Part shown: in pieces, positions 32,349-40,430 of the stretch
Numbering within the stretch: position 1 is the stretch's first letter
Layout of the letters: the number at the start of each line of letters is the position of its first letter
Assembly (NCBI GenBank): GCA_963715255.1
Contig: CAVQRN010000007.1
Span: 1 to 42,330 of the forward strand
Length of the DNA stretch: 42,330 nt
From: JAHEEL01 sp963715255
GTDB taxonomy: Bacteria > Actinomycetota > Acidimicrobiia > Spongiisociales > UBA5794
Reading direction: 5' to 3'
The notes under the pieces: model-generated
Told to the model about the DNA's origin: nothing
What the model saw: only the letters and a program-made list of their open reading frames with translations
Databases searched by the model: none
Made by a program: the position numbers and the translations under genes

Positions 32349-33752
32349 ATGGCGGAGACGCCCAATCCACAGGATGCCAAGTCGGTGATCCGCGACTCTC
32401 GGTACCGGAAGCTGTTGGTGCTTGCAGCTGTGGTCGGCGTCGCCGTTTCGCTCGCTTCGTGGGGCTTCCTCACCCTCGTGCCGTGGCTTCAGGACTTGGT
32501 GTTCCTCGATCTGCCGGACCTTCTTGGATTCGCCCAGGCTCCTTGGTGGTGGCCGATCCCGATACTCGCGATAGCCGGAGCCCTGACGGCCTATGTGATT
32601 CTGAATCTGCCTGGTGGTGGGGGCGGCATTCCGGCAGACGGCTTGTCGTCCGGTGTCACCGAACCCGCGACGTTGCCCGGCGTCCTACTCGCGGGTTTGG
32701 CAACCCTTGGCCTTGGTCTCGTTCTTGGGCCTTCGTCGCCGGTAATCGCCCTCGGCATGGGTCTGGGTCTGTTCATCATTCGTTCGGCATCGCCGGACAC
32801 ACCCGAGGACGCCCAGAATGTCATCGCGGTAGCGGGTAGCTTCGCTGCATTGGCAATGGTGTTCAGCAATCCAATCATCGCTGCGATCGTGTTGATCGAA
32901 GCTATCGGTATTGGTGGAACCATGGCCCCTGTGATTGTGCTGCCCGGGCTGCTGGCCGCCGGGATCGGCTCCCTGGTGTACCTCGGGATGGGCAGCCTGA
33001 CCGGGCTGAGCACTGCCGCCTATGCATTGCAGCCCCTGGAACTGCCGCCTCTGGGAGATCTCACGCTCGCTGACTTCGCTTGGGCCGTCCCCTTGGCGAT
33101 CCTGTGTGCTGCTCTCGGGGTCGGGGTCGTGGCGCTTGCCAAGCGCACGAACCAGCTTGTTAGTCGTGGACTGTGGGTCCGGCTACCGATCGTCGGCATC
33201 GTGGTGGCGGTGCTGGCAATCGCTTTCGCTCAGATCACAGGGGAGTCCCCACTGGCGATACTCTTGTCGGGGTCGAAGGCAATGAGCCCGATAGTGGAGC
33301 AGGCCGACACTCTCGCGATCTCAACCATCGCCCTCCTGCTCCTTCTCAAGACCGCCGCATGGACGCTGTCGATGGGGAGCTTCCGCGGCGGACCAGTCTT
33401 CCCTGCAATCTTCGTCGGTGTGGTCGCTGGCCTCTTTGCCGCCAACCTGCCGGGGCTCGACATCAGCGCCGCGTTGCCGATCGTGGTAGCGGCCACCCTT
33501 GTCGTCATCCTGCGTCTGCCCTTGGCAGCGTGCACGATCACGCTCCTACTTACGGCAAGCGCTGGACTCCAAGCCACAGCTTTGATCATTACCTCGGTCG
33601 TTGTTGCCTATGTCGCCGGCGAAGTCCTCCGCTCACATTTCATCGAAGGGGTGAATGAACCAAGGACATCACAAGAACCACCGCACAAATCTGAGCCGAC
33701 GACGACTGGCCCTTCCCCTGACGGCCCCACGGCGCCGACTGCTCATCCCTAG
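32349..33752 (+). CDS. CLC-family chloride channel/antiporter-like protein, gating glutamate missing
   Basis: The product is 467 residues with about 10-12 helices. The three anion-pathway segments of CLC proteins can be aligned: GGGGGIPADG (about 89-98) for GSGIP, LGPSSPVIALG (126-136) for GREGPxVxxG, and GSFRGGPVFPAIFVG (343-357) for GxxxGxFxPxxxxG. The second lacks the external gating Glu (Ser instead), and the first lacks the central Ser. Without that Glu, H+-coupled exchange is not expected, so a channel-like or altered function is likely. A Pro/Thr-rich tail (EPTTTGPSPDGPTAPTAHP) follows the last helix and there are no CBS domains. ATG 32349 is preceded by AAGGAGAATC. Confidence 0.82.
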   Translation: MAETPNPQDAKSVIRDSRYRKLLVLAAVVGVAVSLASWGFLTLVPWLQDLVFLDLPDLLGFAQAPWWWPIPILAIAGALTAYVILNLPGGGGGIPADGLSSGVTEPATLPGVLLAGLATLGLGLVLGPSSPVIALGMGLGLFIIRSASPDTPEDAQNVIAVAGSFAALAMVFSNPIIAAIVLIEAIGIGGTMAPVIVLPGLLAAGIGSLVYLGMGSLTGLSTAAYALQPLELPPLGDLTLADFAWAVPLAILCAALGVGVVALAKRTNQLVSRGLWVRLPIVGIVVAVLAIAFAQITGESPLAILLSGSKAMSPIVEQADTLAISTIALLLLLKTAAWTLSMGSFRGGPVFPAIFVGVVAGLFAANLPGLDISAALPIVVAATLVVILRLPLAACTITLLLTASAGLQATALIITSVVVAYVAGEVLRSHFIEGVNEPRTSQEPPHKSEPTTTGPSPDGPTAPTAHP

Positions 33753-33807
33753 CGCAACATAGGCCGTCCATATCGGCTGCGGTTTCAAGTGGTCCTCGTT
33801 CTTGGGT

Positions 33808-33834
33808 GGGAGGGACACGGTGGTTGTCCCTCCC
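33808..33834. terminator. Terminator-like hairpin after the CLC gene
   Basis: GGGAGGGACA and TGTCCCTCCC form a perfect 10-bp stem with a 7-base loop, 56 bases after the CLC stop. No U-tract follows. Confidence 0.6.
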
Positions 33835-33960
33835 GTTGACGACCCGAAGGCACTGGTGTGCCTCTGTGGTGTTCTGTCCGGTTCGTCATCGTTCTCACGG
33901 TGCGGGTGAGTCCGATAGCGTTGGCGGTGAGGTCCGGGTGTTGCCGGACAGGAACGGTTG

Positions 33961-34251
33961 ATGCTGAAAGGTGAGATGCCTTCGACTGTGACAGCCGAGG
34001 AGCGGTTCCGGCAGCTGTATGACCGCCATGCTGGTCCGATCCTGATGTACCTCAAGCGTCGTACCGATACCGAGACTCCCCAGGATTCCACGGCTGCGAC
34101 GTTTGTCGCCTCGGGCGAGGACGTCCCGAACACCGTGCTCTGGTTCTCTCCCGACGGCTACTCATGGGAGAGGACCTTCGACGACGACCTCGAGATAGAG
34201 CACCGCGACCCCGTCGTTCATCGCCCTGCGCAGCGCAGGATTGCCCAGTGA
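33961..34251 (+). pseudogene. ECF sigma factor N-terminal remnant joined to foreign sequence
   Basis: The frame from TTG 33958 or ATG 33961 begins TAEERFRQLYDRHAGPILMY, LKRRTDTETPQDSTAATFVA. This is region 2 of an ECF sigma factor, similar in place to FERVYRDHYDAVLRYCLRR at 41840. It then changes to VLWFSPDGYSWERTFDDDLE, which resembles one blade of W-S-P-D-G-x-x-W repeat proteins. The second part overlaps the HNH remnant on the other strand and may be a chance frame. No sigma region 4 is present, so the gene is broken. Confidence 0.5.
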
Positions 34252-34529
34252 TTCGCATCCGTTCCCCGATAGCGGTAGCGGAGGAACCCATCGGCGCTGA
34301 TCTCGTCGTCATACGGTGCAAGCTCCCCCACCTACCGGGATGCCGTGCGAATCGAGATTGGATACTCGAGAGCCTTGGGTTTGAAGATCCCGTTCTGGCC
34401 GATGAGGGACACCGGCGTGCCGTCAAGAGAGAACGACGCCAGGTCTCGATAGGTAGCGGGAGAAGAGCCACCGTCGAACACCCTGTCGACGAAGTCGAAA
34501 GCAGCCAAACGCACAACCTGCGCACCCAT
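34162..34529 (-). pseudogene. N-terminal remnant of an HNH-endonuclease-like protein
   Basis: From ATG 34529 the frame reads VVRLAAFDFVDRVFDGGSSP, SFSLDGTPVSLIGQNGIFKP and EYPISIRTA. After a shift near 34337 it reads ELAPYDDEISADGFLRYRYR, GTDANHW, and after another shift near 34260 NPALRRAMNDGVAVLYLEVV. This is the N-terminal substrate-binding-like domain found ahead of HNH nuclease domains in putative restriction proteins (GIFKP, LRYRYRGTD). The HNH part itself is missing; the frame ends at 34162-34164 in sequence shared with the sigma remnant. Two shifts plus truncation make it a pseudogene whatever the sequence quality. Confidence 0.6.
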
Positions 34530-34628
34530 GAGTGCCGAAGCAACTGCCGGGCCATGACACTTGCTCTCGACACAGGATCCCCGATCCACAATCGCGAGGC
34601 GCCACTTCGTATCTCTCCTGCCATGAAG

Positions 34629-34687
34629 AGTCGCGACTCGCGCTTCAACACCACTCGAATCATCCAGACCTACACACCCGGCCGGTT
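34629..34687. repeat. CAACACCAC-family interspersed repeat, variant 2
   Basis: GTCGCGACTCG, CTTCAACACCACTCGAATCA, TCCAGACCT and ACACCCGGCCGGT are shared almost base for base with 41686-41750. It lies between the HNH remnant and the conserved hypothetical gene. Confidence 0.75.
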
Positions 34688-34808
34688 GTGGTCGGGTGCT
34701 CTTTGTCTGTTGTGGACGGTCTGTTTGCCTCTGCAGCGTTCGTACTGGGCGTCGCCTGACGGTGGAATACGTAGGGCTTGCCGCGGCGACTCAGACGATC
34801 GCGAACCG

Positions 34809-35420
34809 TCAGTTGCCGCTCGCACGAGCGGCAACGATGCCCGCCGTCCACCCCGGTGCGCGCCCACCGGCAGGTGGTTCGAGCCAATCCGGAGCGAGAT
34901 CGCTTCGAGCGAGCAGCCACGAAATCACCGAATTCGAGTTCCACATCTCGCCGGCCCCCAACTCGTCGCGGCCCCAGGTCATCGTCGGCACGGACGGCAC
35001 GAGATCGAGGAGCCGACGGGCCGTCCTCCGATCGGTGCTCAACCGCTGAGGACCTCCCTTCGCCTCGTCGGCATCCGCAATGACACCATTCGCCCAGCAT
35101 CGCACCTCGTATCGGAACGCCCTGACCCTCGCTAGCTGACGGCTGTAAACCGGCCCTTCGCTGACCACACCGCGCGACGCGGTGTCAGGATTCGGGCTCG
35201 GCCATGCGTTCTCGATCGTGAAACGACCTTCCCCAACCTTCACTTCAAGCGCCGTGTGGTACAGGTCGAGTGGCGAACGTCGTTCGGATCGAGCCTTGAC
35301 GGCCTCGTAGATGCGCCCATTCATCCGAACGAAGCCGACACCGCCCGCGCCGAGGGGAATCCAGTACAGATCGACGCAGGCAGCAGAAGCCTCGGCTGCG
35401 GAACTCGGTTCGACACTCAC
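34809..35420 (-). CDS. Conserved hypothetical protein of actinobacterial type
   Basis: The intact 203-residue frame has a well-conserved look. It contains LYWIPLGAGGVGFVRMNGRI, LYHTALEVKVGEGRFTIENA, RGVVSEGPVYSRQLARVRAF, RRLLDLVPSVPTMTWGRDEL and GEMWNSNSVISWLLARSDL, ending RAPGWTAGIVAAR. I have seen this family in Actinobacteria, but no function is known to me. The Y-H-x-A-L-E-V, W-G-R-D-E-L-G-A-G and W-N-S-N-S segments look like an active site, with possible resemblance to papain-like or NlpC-like folds; this is a guess. The start GTG 35420 is tentative. It is flanked by gene debris on one side and a gene-free stretch on the other. Confidence 0.8.
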   Translation of the reverse strand: MSVEPSSAAEASAACVDLYWIPLGAGGVGFVRMNGRIYEAVKARSERRSPLDLYHTALEVKVGEGRFTIENAWPSPNPDTASRGVVSEGPVYSRQLARVRAFRYEVRCWANGVIADADEAKGGPQRLSTDRRTARRLLDLVPSVPTMTWGRDELGAGEMWNSNSVISWLLARSDLAPDWLEPPAGGRAPGWTAGIVAARASGN

Positions 35421-35764
35421 AGCGCAAGTGTACGTCCAGCAGTCTCACCCAGAGGCCGTGGACGGTGCACGCGAACCAGCGTTGAACCGCCCATAGCGGC
35501 GCACACGTGCGGGACAAGGTATCCGCGCCACCGGATGGGATTCTTGACATTGACGGAGGGCTTCCGTGGTCACGATACGCAGAGACGCAGATAGCGATGC
35601 CATCCGCGTCGGCGTGCTGATGGCCGACCCCTGACGGTGGTTTCAATCTGCACGCGATGACACCCGCAAGACGTGAATCCATGCCATCACCGTTCGCCAC
35701 GGCGGGTTCGTCGATGCCGGAAGATCGGGAGGCGATTGCCGCTGCAGGCCGGTGCCGCGGCCGC
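35421..35764. other. Intergenic region without confident genes
   Basis: It contains a CGCCCATAGCGGCGCACACGTGCGG palindromic unit near 35488-35512. A short plus-strand frame reads ASVVTIRRDADSDAIRVGVL and ends MADP at about 35633. That frame looks like the very start of a GNAT acetyltransferase but is too short to call. Nothing else is seen. Confidence 0.4.
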
Positions 35765-36790
35765 TCAGTCGATCGAGTGGTTGCGCCGAACGGCAACGAG
35801 CTCCGCCACGATGGACACCGCGATCTCCTCCGGGGTGAGGGCCCCGATCCCGAGTCCGACCGGACCGTGCAGACGTTCAGCCTGTTCCTCGGTCATGCCG
35901 GCCCGCACGAGGCGGTCCTTGCGTGCGGCGTGGTTGCGTCGGCTCCCGAGAACACCGATGTAGCGCGTGCCTGCTTCCGCCAGGAGCGGGAGCAGGACAT
36001 CCTCGATCTCTTCGTTGTGGACGAGACAGACGGCGTAGGTGCGCTCGTCCGGCGAAACGAGCGACACGATGCCGGCCGGCCACCCAACGAGCACCTCCGC
36101 CGCGTCGGGATACTGATCGGAGTCGGTGAGACCAGGCCGGTGGTCCGCAACGATGACCCGGAAACCAATAGCGCTTGCCGCGACACAGAGCGCCTGGGCG
36201 GTGTGACCGGCTCCGTAGATGAGGAGGCGTGGCGGCGCGACCACAGGTTCGAGATACACCCGGGACGATCCGATGTCGACGACCCGAGCCTCCTCCCCCG
36301 CGATCGTGGCTTCGACAGCCGCGGCCAGTTCGTCGGTCGGCGCAGCGTGGATGCTGCCGGAGACAAGCCCCTCTCCCGGGACAAAGAGGGCGTGGGAGCC
36401 CTGGTTCGGCCCGGCGATCACCGTTGCCATCACGCCGGTGAAGTCTGCCCCCGGCACGCCGCCAAGTTCGTCGGAGAGGTCCGTCCATGGTTCGATGAAC
36501 ACCTCCATCGCTCCGCCACACGTGAGGCCGAGGCCGAACGCGTCCTCGTCGCTCAGCCCGTAGACCACGAGGCGAGGGACGCCGGCTTCGAGGACGGCCT
36601 CGGCGTGGGCAGCGACATCAGCCTCGACACACCCGAAACTCACCGAACCCGACATGCTGCCATCAGACGAGACGAGTAGTCGCGCTTCGGAGCGACGCGG
36701 AACCGATCCGTCCACGCTCACCAGGGTGGCCGCCGCTACGGTCCGACCATCTGTCCCCAACCGCTGAGCTTCGTCAAATGCATGCCTCAT
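35765..36790 (-). CDS. XdhC/CoxI family protein
   Basis: The product is 341 residues. The N-terminal XdhC/CoxI domain (about 10-75) reads AAATLVSVDGSVPRRSEARL, LVSSDGSMSGSVSFGCVEAD and GLTCGGAMEVFIEP; the C-G-G motif is conserved. The C-terminal Rossmann domain (about 185-330) contains RLLIYGAGHTAQALCVAASA, VADHRPGLTDSDQYP, YIGVLGSRRNHAARKDRLV and LHGPVGLGIGALTPEEIAVS, the latter being the family signature. Such proteins insert or protect the sulfurated molybdenum cofactor of xanthine-dehydrogenase/CO-dehydrogenase-type enzymes. No molybdoenzyme gene lies in the window, so it is an orphan here. ATG 36790 is chosen; the frame is open upstream to 37312 but overlaps the divergent oxidoreductase. 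Confidence 0.92.
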   Translation of the reverse strand: MRHAFDEAQRLGTDGRTVAAATLVSVDGSVPRRSEARLLVSSDGSMSGSVSFGCVEADVAAHAEAVLEAGVPRLVVYGLSDEDAFGLGLTCGGAMEVFIEPWTDLSDELGGVPGADFTGVMATVIAGPNQGSHALFVPGEGLVSGSIHAAPTDELAAAVEATIAGEEARVVDIGSSRVYLEPVVAPPRLLIYGAGHTAQALCVAASAIGFRVIVADHRPGLTDSDQYPDAAEVLVGWPAGIVSLVSPDERTYAVCLVHNEEIEDVLLPLLAEAGTRYIGVLGSRRNHAARKDRLVRAGMTEEQAERLHGPVGLGIGALTPEEIAVSIVAELVAVRRNHSID

Positions 36791-36907
36791 GGCATCCAAT
36801 CCTACGACGAGACCGCAGCATCGGCCGCACCACCAGGAAGTGCCCCGATTCGCCGCTGGTAGCATCGCCTGACAAGGCAACGTCGCGGACACGGGAAGGA
36901 CGATTCC

Positions 36908-38014
36908 GTGGCACAACAGTTCCGATACGGGTTGTACGGAGTGGGACGCATCGGCCGCGTGCACGGACAGATCGTCAAGGAACAGGGCCATACCATCGTC
37001 GCGATCGGGGACGAGGTCCTCGCCGCGGCCGAGGATGCGGCCCTGGTTCTCGACGAGCCGGGAATTCCCATGTTCACGGACCCTGGCGACATGATCGCGG
37101 GGGTGGATCTCGATGCGGTCATCATCTCGTCGCACACGAAGGATCATGCACGTGATGCCGGGCCGTTCGTCGAGGCGGGAATCCCCGTCTATCTGGAGAA
37201 ACCTCTCACCGCCGAACTGCCCGAGGCCTTCGACTTCGTCGAGGCCGTGGGAACTGATCGGACCCTCATTCAGATCGGCCTGCAGCGACGATTCGACGAA
37301 GCCCTCCTCCACGCAAAGCGGCTACTGGACGACGGACTGATCGGCCCGGTCCGGGAGATCCGCTCGATCCTGCGCGACCAGTTCCCTCCGCCGCCGACGT
37401 ACACCAGCCGTGGCCTCATCATCGACATGGGGATCCATGTTGCCGATGAGGCGCTCTGGCTCCTCGGCGAGTACCCGAGTGAGATCTGGGCTCGCATGTT
37501 CGACGCGAAGCAGTACGACAGCCCCGTCGACGAAGGAGGCAACACCGCATTCGTCGGGTTCACGATGCCGTCCGGCACCATCGGACGCCTCGACCTCAGC
37601 CGCACCCACGCCTCCGGCTACAACAACGAGACCTACATCATCGGCACCGAAGGCACCATCCATGTCGGTCGTTTCGCCGGCTATCCCGGCCCGATCCCCG
37701 TCGAACTGTGGACCGCCGCCGGTGAACTCCACCCCGCATCGAAGACGTACCACATGACGTCCCTCGAAGGCGACTACGCGGAGTTCCAGCCCCGTTTCCA
37801 CACGGCGTATCAGCGGGCTCACGAGGGGTTCCGCCAGGCCGTCGAAGAGCACACGCCGTTCCGGGTCACACAGAACGAAGTGCTGAGTGCGCAGGTCTTC
37901 GTGGAGGCCGCCCACCTCTCCGCCCTCGACGAAGGCCGTTCGCGCCAGTTCACCCACTCAGAAGACATCAGAGACTTCCGCCGGCTGTCTGTAGAGAATG
38001 GGCTTCTGACATAG
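36908..38014 (+). CDS. Gfo/Idh/MocA-family NAD(P)-dependent oxidoreductase
   Basis: The product is 368 residues from GTG 36908, preceded by GGAAGGA. The Rossmann motif GLYGVGRIGRVHG (about 8-20) is followed by AVIISSHTKDHARDAG and the EKPLT motif with the catalytic-site Lys. The C-terminal domain holds LQRRFDEALLHAKRLLDDGL, RGLIIDMGIHVADEALWLLG (Asp and His of the active site) and YNNETYIIGTEGTIHVGRFA. It resembles inositol 2-dehydrogenase-like members that oxidise cyclitols or sugars; the substrate is unassigned. It is divergent from xdhC-like by 117 bases and has no partner genes of sugar catabolism nearby. Confidence 0.92.
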   Translation: MAQQFRYGLYGVGRIGRVHGQIVKEQGHTIVAIGDEVLAAAEDAALVLDEPGIPMFTDPGDMIAGVDLDAVIISSHTKDHARDAGPFVEAGIPVYLEKPLTAELPEAFDFVEAVGTDRTLIQIGLQRRFDEALLHAKRLLDDGLIGPVREIRSILRDQFPPPPTYTSRGLIIDMGIHVADEALWLLGEYPSEIWARMFDAKQYDSPVDEGGNTAFVGFTMPSGTIGRLDLSRTHASGYNNETYIIGTEGTIHVGRFAGYPGPIPVELWTAAGELHPASKTYHMTSLEGDYAEFQPRFHTAYQRAHEGFRQAVEEHTPFRVTQNEVLSAQVFVEAAHLSALDEGRSRQFTHSEDIRDFRRLSVENGLLT

Positions 38015-38108
38015 CGATCGGCATAGGCGGAACGACGCCGAGGCGGACAGTTCGTGATGCCGTTGACGCGTGGACCGACCGAGCTGGAGCCAACAGCTCA
38101 ACCAAACC

Positions 38109-38190
38109 CTCACCCCCGGCCGGGGCGTGCAACACCACCCACATCATCGCAAACGAGACCCGCCCGGCCGGTCATGGGTGGGCGGTTCGG
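38109..38190. repeat. CAACACCAC-family interspersed repeat overlapping a gene end
   Basis: CCGGCCGGGGCGTGCAACAC, CACCCACATCATCGCAAACG and CCCGGCCGGTCATGGGTGGG match 14701-14775 closely. The right end (38172-38190) encodes the last residues and the stop codon of the DUF4386 protein on the minus strand. Confidence 0.7.
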
Positions 38191-38978
38191 TTGATTTCGG
38201 CGTCTGGCGAGCCATGATCTCCTTGGTCGGCGAGTGACTCCTCATCTCTACCGTGGAACGAGACGCGCGCCGCGGGAGCATCCTGCTGGAGCACGATGCT
38301 GGCGCCGTCGTCCGAATCAACGCGATTGAACCCTTTGACCAGCAGCCATACGGCAAAGACTATTTCCTGCACGCCGATTGGAGCGGCCAGAGGCACGTAG
38401 CTGGTTACGGGGTTGCCGTTGACCAGGGCCAACACACACGCGACCAGCATCAGGAAGGTGCCCACGATGCCCCAACCCGAAAGCCATCGGGGAATGAGTC
38501 GTGACCGGAAGAAGACGAAGTAGTACATGAAGGCACCCACGGAGAAGGCAGACACCCCCAGGATGGAGGAGCTGTCGTGGACGCCAACCAGCGTATCGCC
38601 GATCGCCTGAAGCGACGTGCGACTTGCAGCCCCTGCTGTTGCGAAGTGCTGACTGACGGTCAGCAGCGACAGCAGGCTCACGACGCCGACCATGTACATG
38701 GTCGCCTCCAGGGCCCTGAAGACAACAGATCCAACGGCCAGGCCTGCGGCCGACCGCCTAGTGAGCGGATAGAGAGAGATGGCTATGCCGACACTTGTGA
38801 AAGCGGCAATGAGATAGGCGAGCGCCGATGCGGTCGCCTGGTTCTCATGCGCGGCCACGCCCGTGAGGTAGTCCGTCCCATTCAGGGAAGGCATAAGCGC
38901 TGCACCCACGAGGGAAGCGACGGTCGCGATGATGAACAGCACGCCTGTGGTGATCGCGACCCTTCGAGTCGAGCTCAC
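38172..38978 (-). CDS. DUF4386 family membrane protein
   Basis: The product is 268 residues with six to seven helices, starting RRVAITTGVLFIIATVASLV and including ALAYLIAAFTSVGIAISLYP, FRALEATMYMVGVVSLLSLL and GAFMYYFVFFRSRLIPRWLS. FRALEA, the RLIPRWLSGWG turn and the final helix VQEIVFAVWLLVKGFN are typical of DUF4386, a family of unknown role common in Actinobacteria and Firmicutes. GTG 38978 has GGAGGAATCC upstream. After VKGFN a 50-residue polar tail (DSDDGASIVLQQDAPAARVS) is unusual, and its last codons and stop lie in an interspersed repeat, so the natural stop may have been lost and replaced. Confidence 0.85.
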   Translation of the reverse strand: MSSTRRVAITTGVLFIIATVASLVGAALMPSLNGTDYLTGVAAHENQATASALAYLIAAFTSVGIAISLYPLTRRSAAGLAVGSVVFRALEATMYMVGVVSLLSLLTVSQHFATAGAASRTSLQAIGDTLVGVHDSSSILGVSAFSVGAFMYYFVFFRSRLIPRWLSGWGIVGTFLMLVACVLALVNGNPVTSYVPLAAPIGVQEIVFAVWLLVKGFNRVDSDDGASIVLQQDAPAARVSFHGRDEESLADQGDHGSPDAEINRTAHP

Positions 38979-39161
38979 TTGTTGGATTCCTCCATTGCCG
39001 ACAACACCTATCCAAGCGCGCCTGACAACACGAGAGCACAGGACAAAGACCTATTCGTGGCCCGCGCATATCGCGCTCTTCTGTTCTATGTGTGGGTGGT
39101 TTGGAGGGGGTTGACGCGGTTGCACCTTTTCTGCTTCTGGGATCGCTCTGCCTCGCTGTGA

Positions 39162-39186
39162 CAACCAGGGACGTTGTCCCTGGTTG
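39162..39186. terminator. Perfect hairpin ahead of the ISL3 remnant
   Basis: CAACCAGGGAC and GTCCCTGGTTG form an 11-bp perfect stem with a 3-base loop. It may be a terminator, or part of the end of the former insertion sequence. Confidence 0.5.
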
Positions 39187-39226
39187 GTTGGTGTGATGGA
39201 GTGAGCCCTCCGAACGAGACTGTGGG

Positions 39227-39517
39227 TTGACGCGTACCGTGGTTGCGGGCATTCGTTTCGACGAAACGCAGGACACGATCGTGGTGTCGGTGCGACCAAA
39301 CGCCATGGCGCGGGGTCGGTGTGGACGGTGCGGCCATCGATCATCCGGATATGTCCGACGCGTCAGTCGGCGACGTTGGCAGCCTCCAAGAGCCGGCACA
39401 ACTCAGGTGTTCATCAACGCCGACACCCTCGGAATCCACCCACCCCAACTCCCCGGCAGAAACTGCCGCACGGATGGAACAGGAGAGCGCCATATGGGCG
39501 CTCCCACTTGGCGATAG
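39227..39517 (+). pseudogene. ISL3-family transposase N-terminal remnant
   Basis: From TTG 39227 the frame reads TVVAGIRFDETQDTIVVSVR, PNAMARGRCGRCGHRSSGY and SRRRWQPPRAGTTQVFINAD. This is the N-terminal zinc-ribbon region of ISL3 transposases (C-x-x-C-x-R...RRWR.LD.G...V.LEAD). The second Cys pair (normally in CPxHG) and the entire catalytic DDE domain are missing. Only about 65 meaningful residues remain. GGGTTGACGCG occurs both at about 39107 and at 39224, perhaps traces of IS ends or promoter duplicates. Confidence 0.65.
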
Positions 39518-39552
39518 GGCAGATTGAGCAGGTGTGACGATGGGCTGGTCGT

Positions 39553-40320
39553 CTAGGACCACCGGACCCGCTTGTTGTCGTGCCACAGGTCAAGGAGGTC
39601 GCGATCGCCCTCCACGGTGATCGTCGAGTCCTTGGATCGATTCCACAAGACGAGATAGAGGTCTGAAGCGTCTCCGGTCAGGGTCACATCGGCAGGCCCA
39701 TCGTCGCGAACGGTGGTGATGCCGTCGGGTGTGAAGGTGAGATGCCAGCGGTCGTCAGTGTCCTCCGCGTGAACAACCATGGTCCGGGTGGTCGTCGTGG
39801 GGAACTCGTTGGCGCGCGGGGCGAACCCGCTGACCATTTCGTCGATCCCGTCGGAGGCGAATGCCGGGTCGAAATCGGATCCGACTCCTGTCGCGTTCTG
39901 GGCGTCGAATCGATGCACGGCCGTCTCGTGGGCTTGGCGTCGTGCCCACATCGCGAGTGGCGATGGTGCGGGGAGGAACGTGGGAATGTCATCAGTCGGT
40001 GACGCCGCCTCGAGCGCCTGAACGAGATTGGCATTCGTCTTGAGATACCACTCGATCAGATCGTTGTCGTCCGGCCAGAAGACGGCGAGGCCCGGCCATG
40101 ACTCGGTGTGTTCTGAGATGTCGTCGGGAAAGAGCTTCGATGTACGTTTCGCGACACGTGCCGCAGCCCACAAGTGAATCTCGCTCAGGTGGCGTACCAG
40201 GTCCCGCATGTTCCACCCCGGGCAGGTATCGATATCTACTTCGAGGCTGCTCTGTCGGGCTGCTTCCGCAAAGAGCCTGGCCTCTTGTCCCACGGCTGTG
40301 ATGTGTTCGGCAATTTCCAC
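39553..40320 (-). CDS. Maleylpyruvate isomerase family, mycothiol-dependent enzyme-like protein
   Basis: The product is 255 residues from GTG 40320, with GGGAGGACATT upstream. The DinB-like N-terminal bundle contains VDIDTCPGWNMRDLVRHLSE, with the first metal His, and a later MWARRQAHETAVHRFDAQNA, whose HE and H complete the metal-binding triad. The C-terminal SCP2-like domain (about 165-250) reads WHLTFTPDGITTVRDDGPAD and TLTGDASDLYLVLWNRS. This two-domain layout is that of actinobacterial mycothiol-dependent isomerases and detoxification enzymes; the true substrate is unknown. It lies downstream of the cupin gene on the same strand, separated by a hairpin. Confidence 0.9.
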   Translation of the reverse strand: MEIAEHITAVGQEARLFAEAARQSSLEVDIDTCPGWNMRDLVRHLSEIHLWAAARVAKRTSKLFPDDISEHTESWPGLAVFWPDDNDLIEWYLKTNANLVQALEAASPTDDIPTFLPAPSPLAMWARRQAHETAVHRFDAQNATGVGSDFDPAFASDGIDEMVSGFAPRANEFPTTTTRTMVVHAEDTDDRWHLTFTPDGITTVRDDGPADVTLTGDASDLYLVLWNRSKDSTITVEGDRDLLDLWHDNKRVRWS

Positions 40321-40360
40321 AATGTCCTCCCATTTGGTCTGGGTGAGAGTCCCGCTACCG

Positions 40361-40397
40361 CTCGGATAGCCCGACGACGACCGTTGGGCTATCCGAG
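40361..40397 (-). terminator. Strong hairpin after the cupin gene
   Basis: CTCGGATAGCCC and GGGCTATCCGAG form a perfect 12-bp stem around a 13-base loop, 34 bases after the cupin stop and before the start of the maleylpyruvate isomerase-like gene. It most likely ends the cupin transcript and separates the two genes. Confidence 0.65.
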
Positions 40398-40430
40398 AGT
40401 CAGGATCTCATGCCCTGATCGGACGCTCTC

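Noticed and set aside
35579..35633. Possible GNAT acetyltransferase start (VVTIRRDADSDAIRVGVL)
   Set aside because: It stops after about 20 residues and no continuation is visible in other frames.
36790..37312. N-terminal extension of the XdhC/CoxI frame
   Set aside because: It runs antisense through the well-conserved Rossmann domain of the oxidoreductase; the conserved XdhC start is at 36790.
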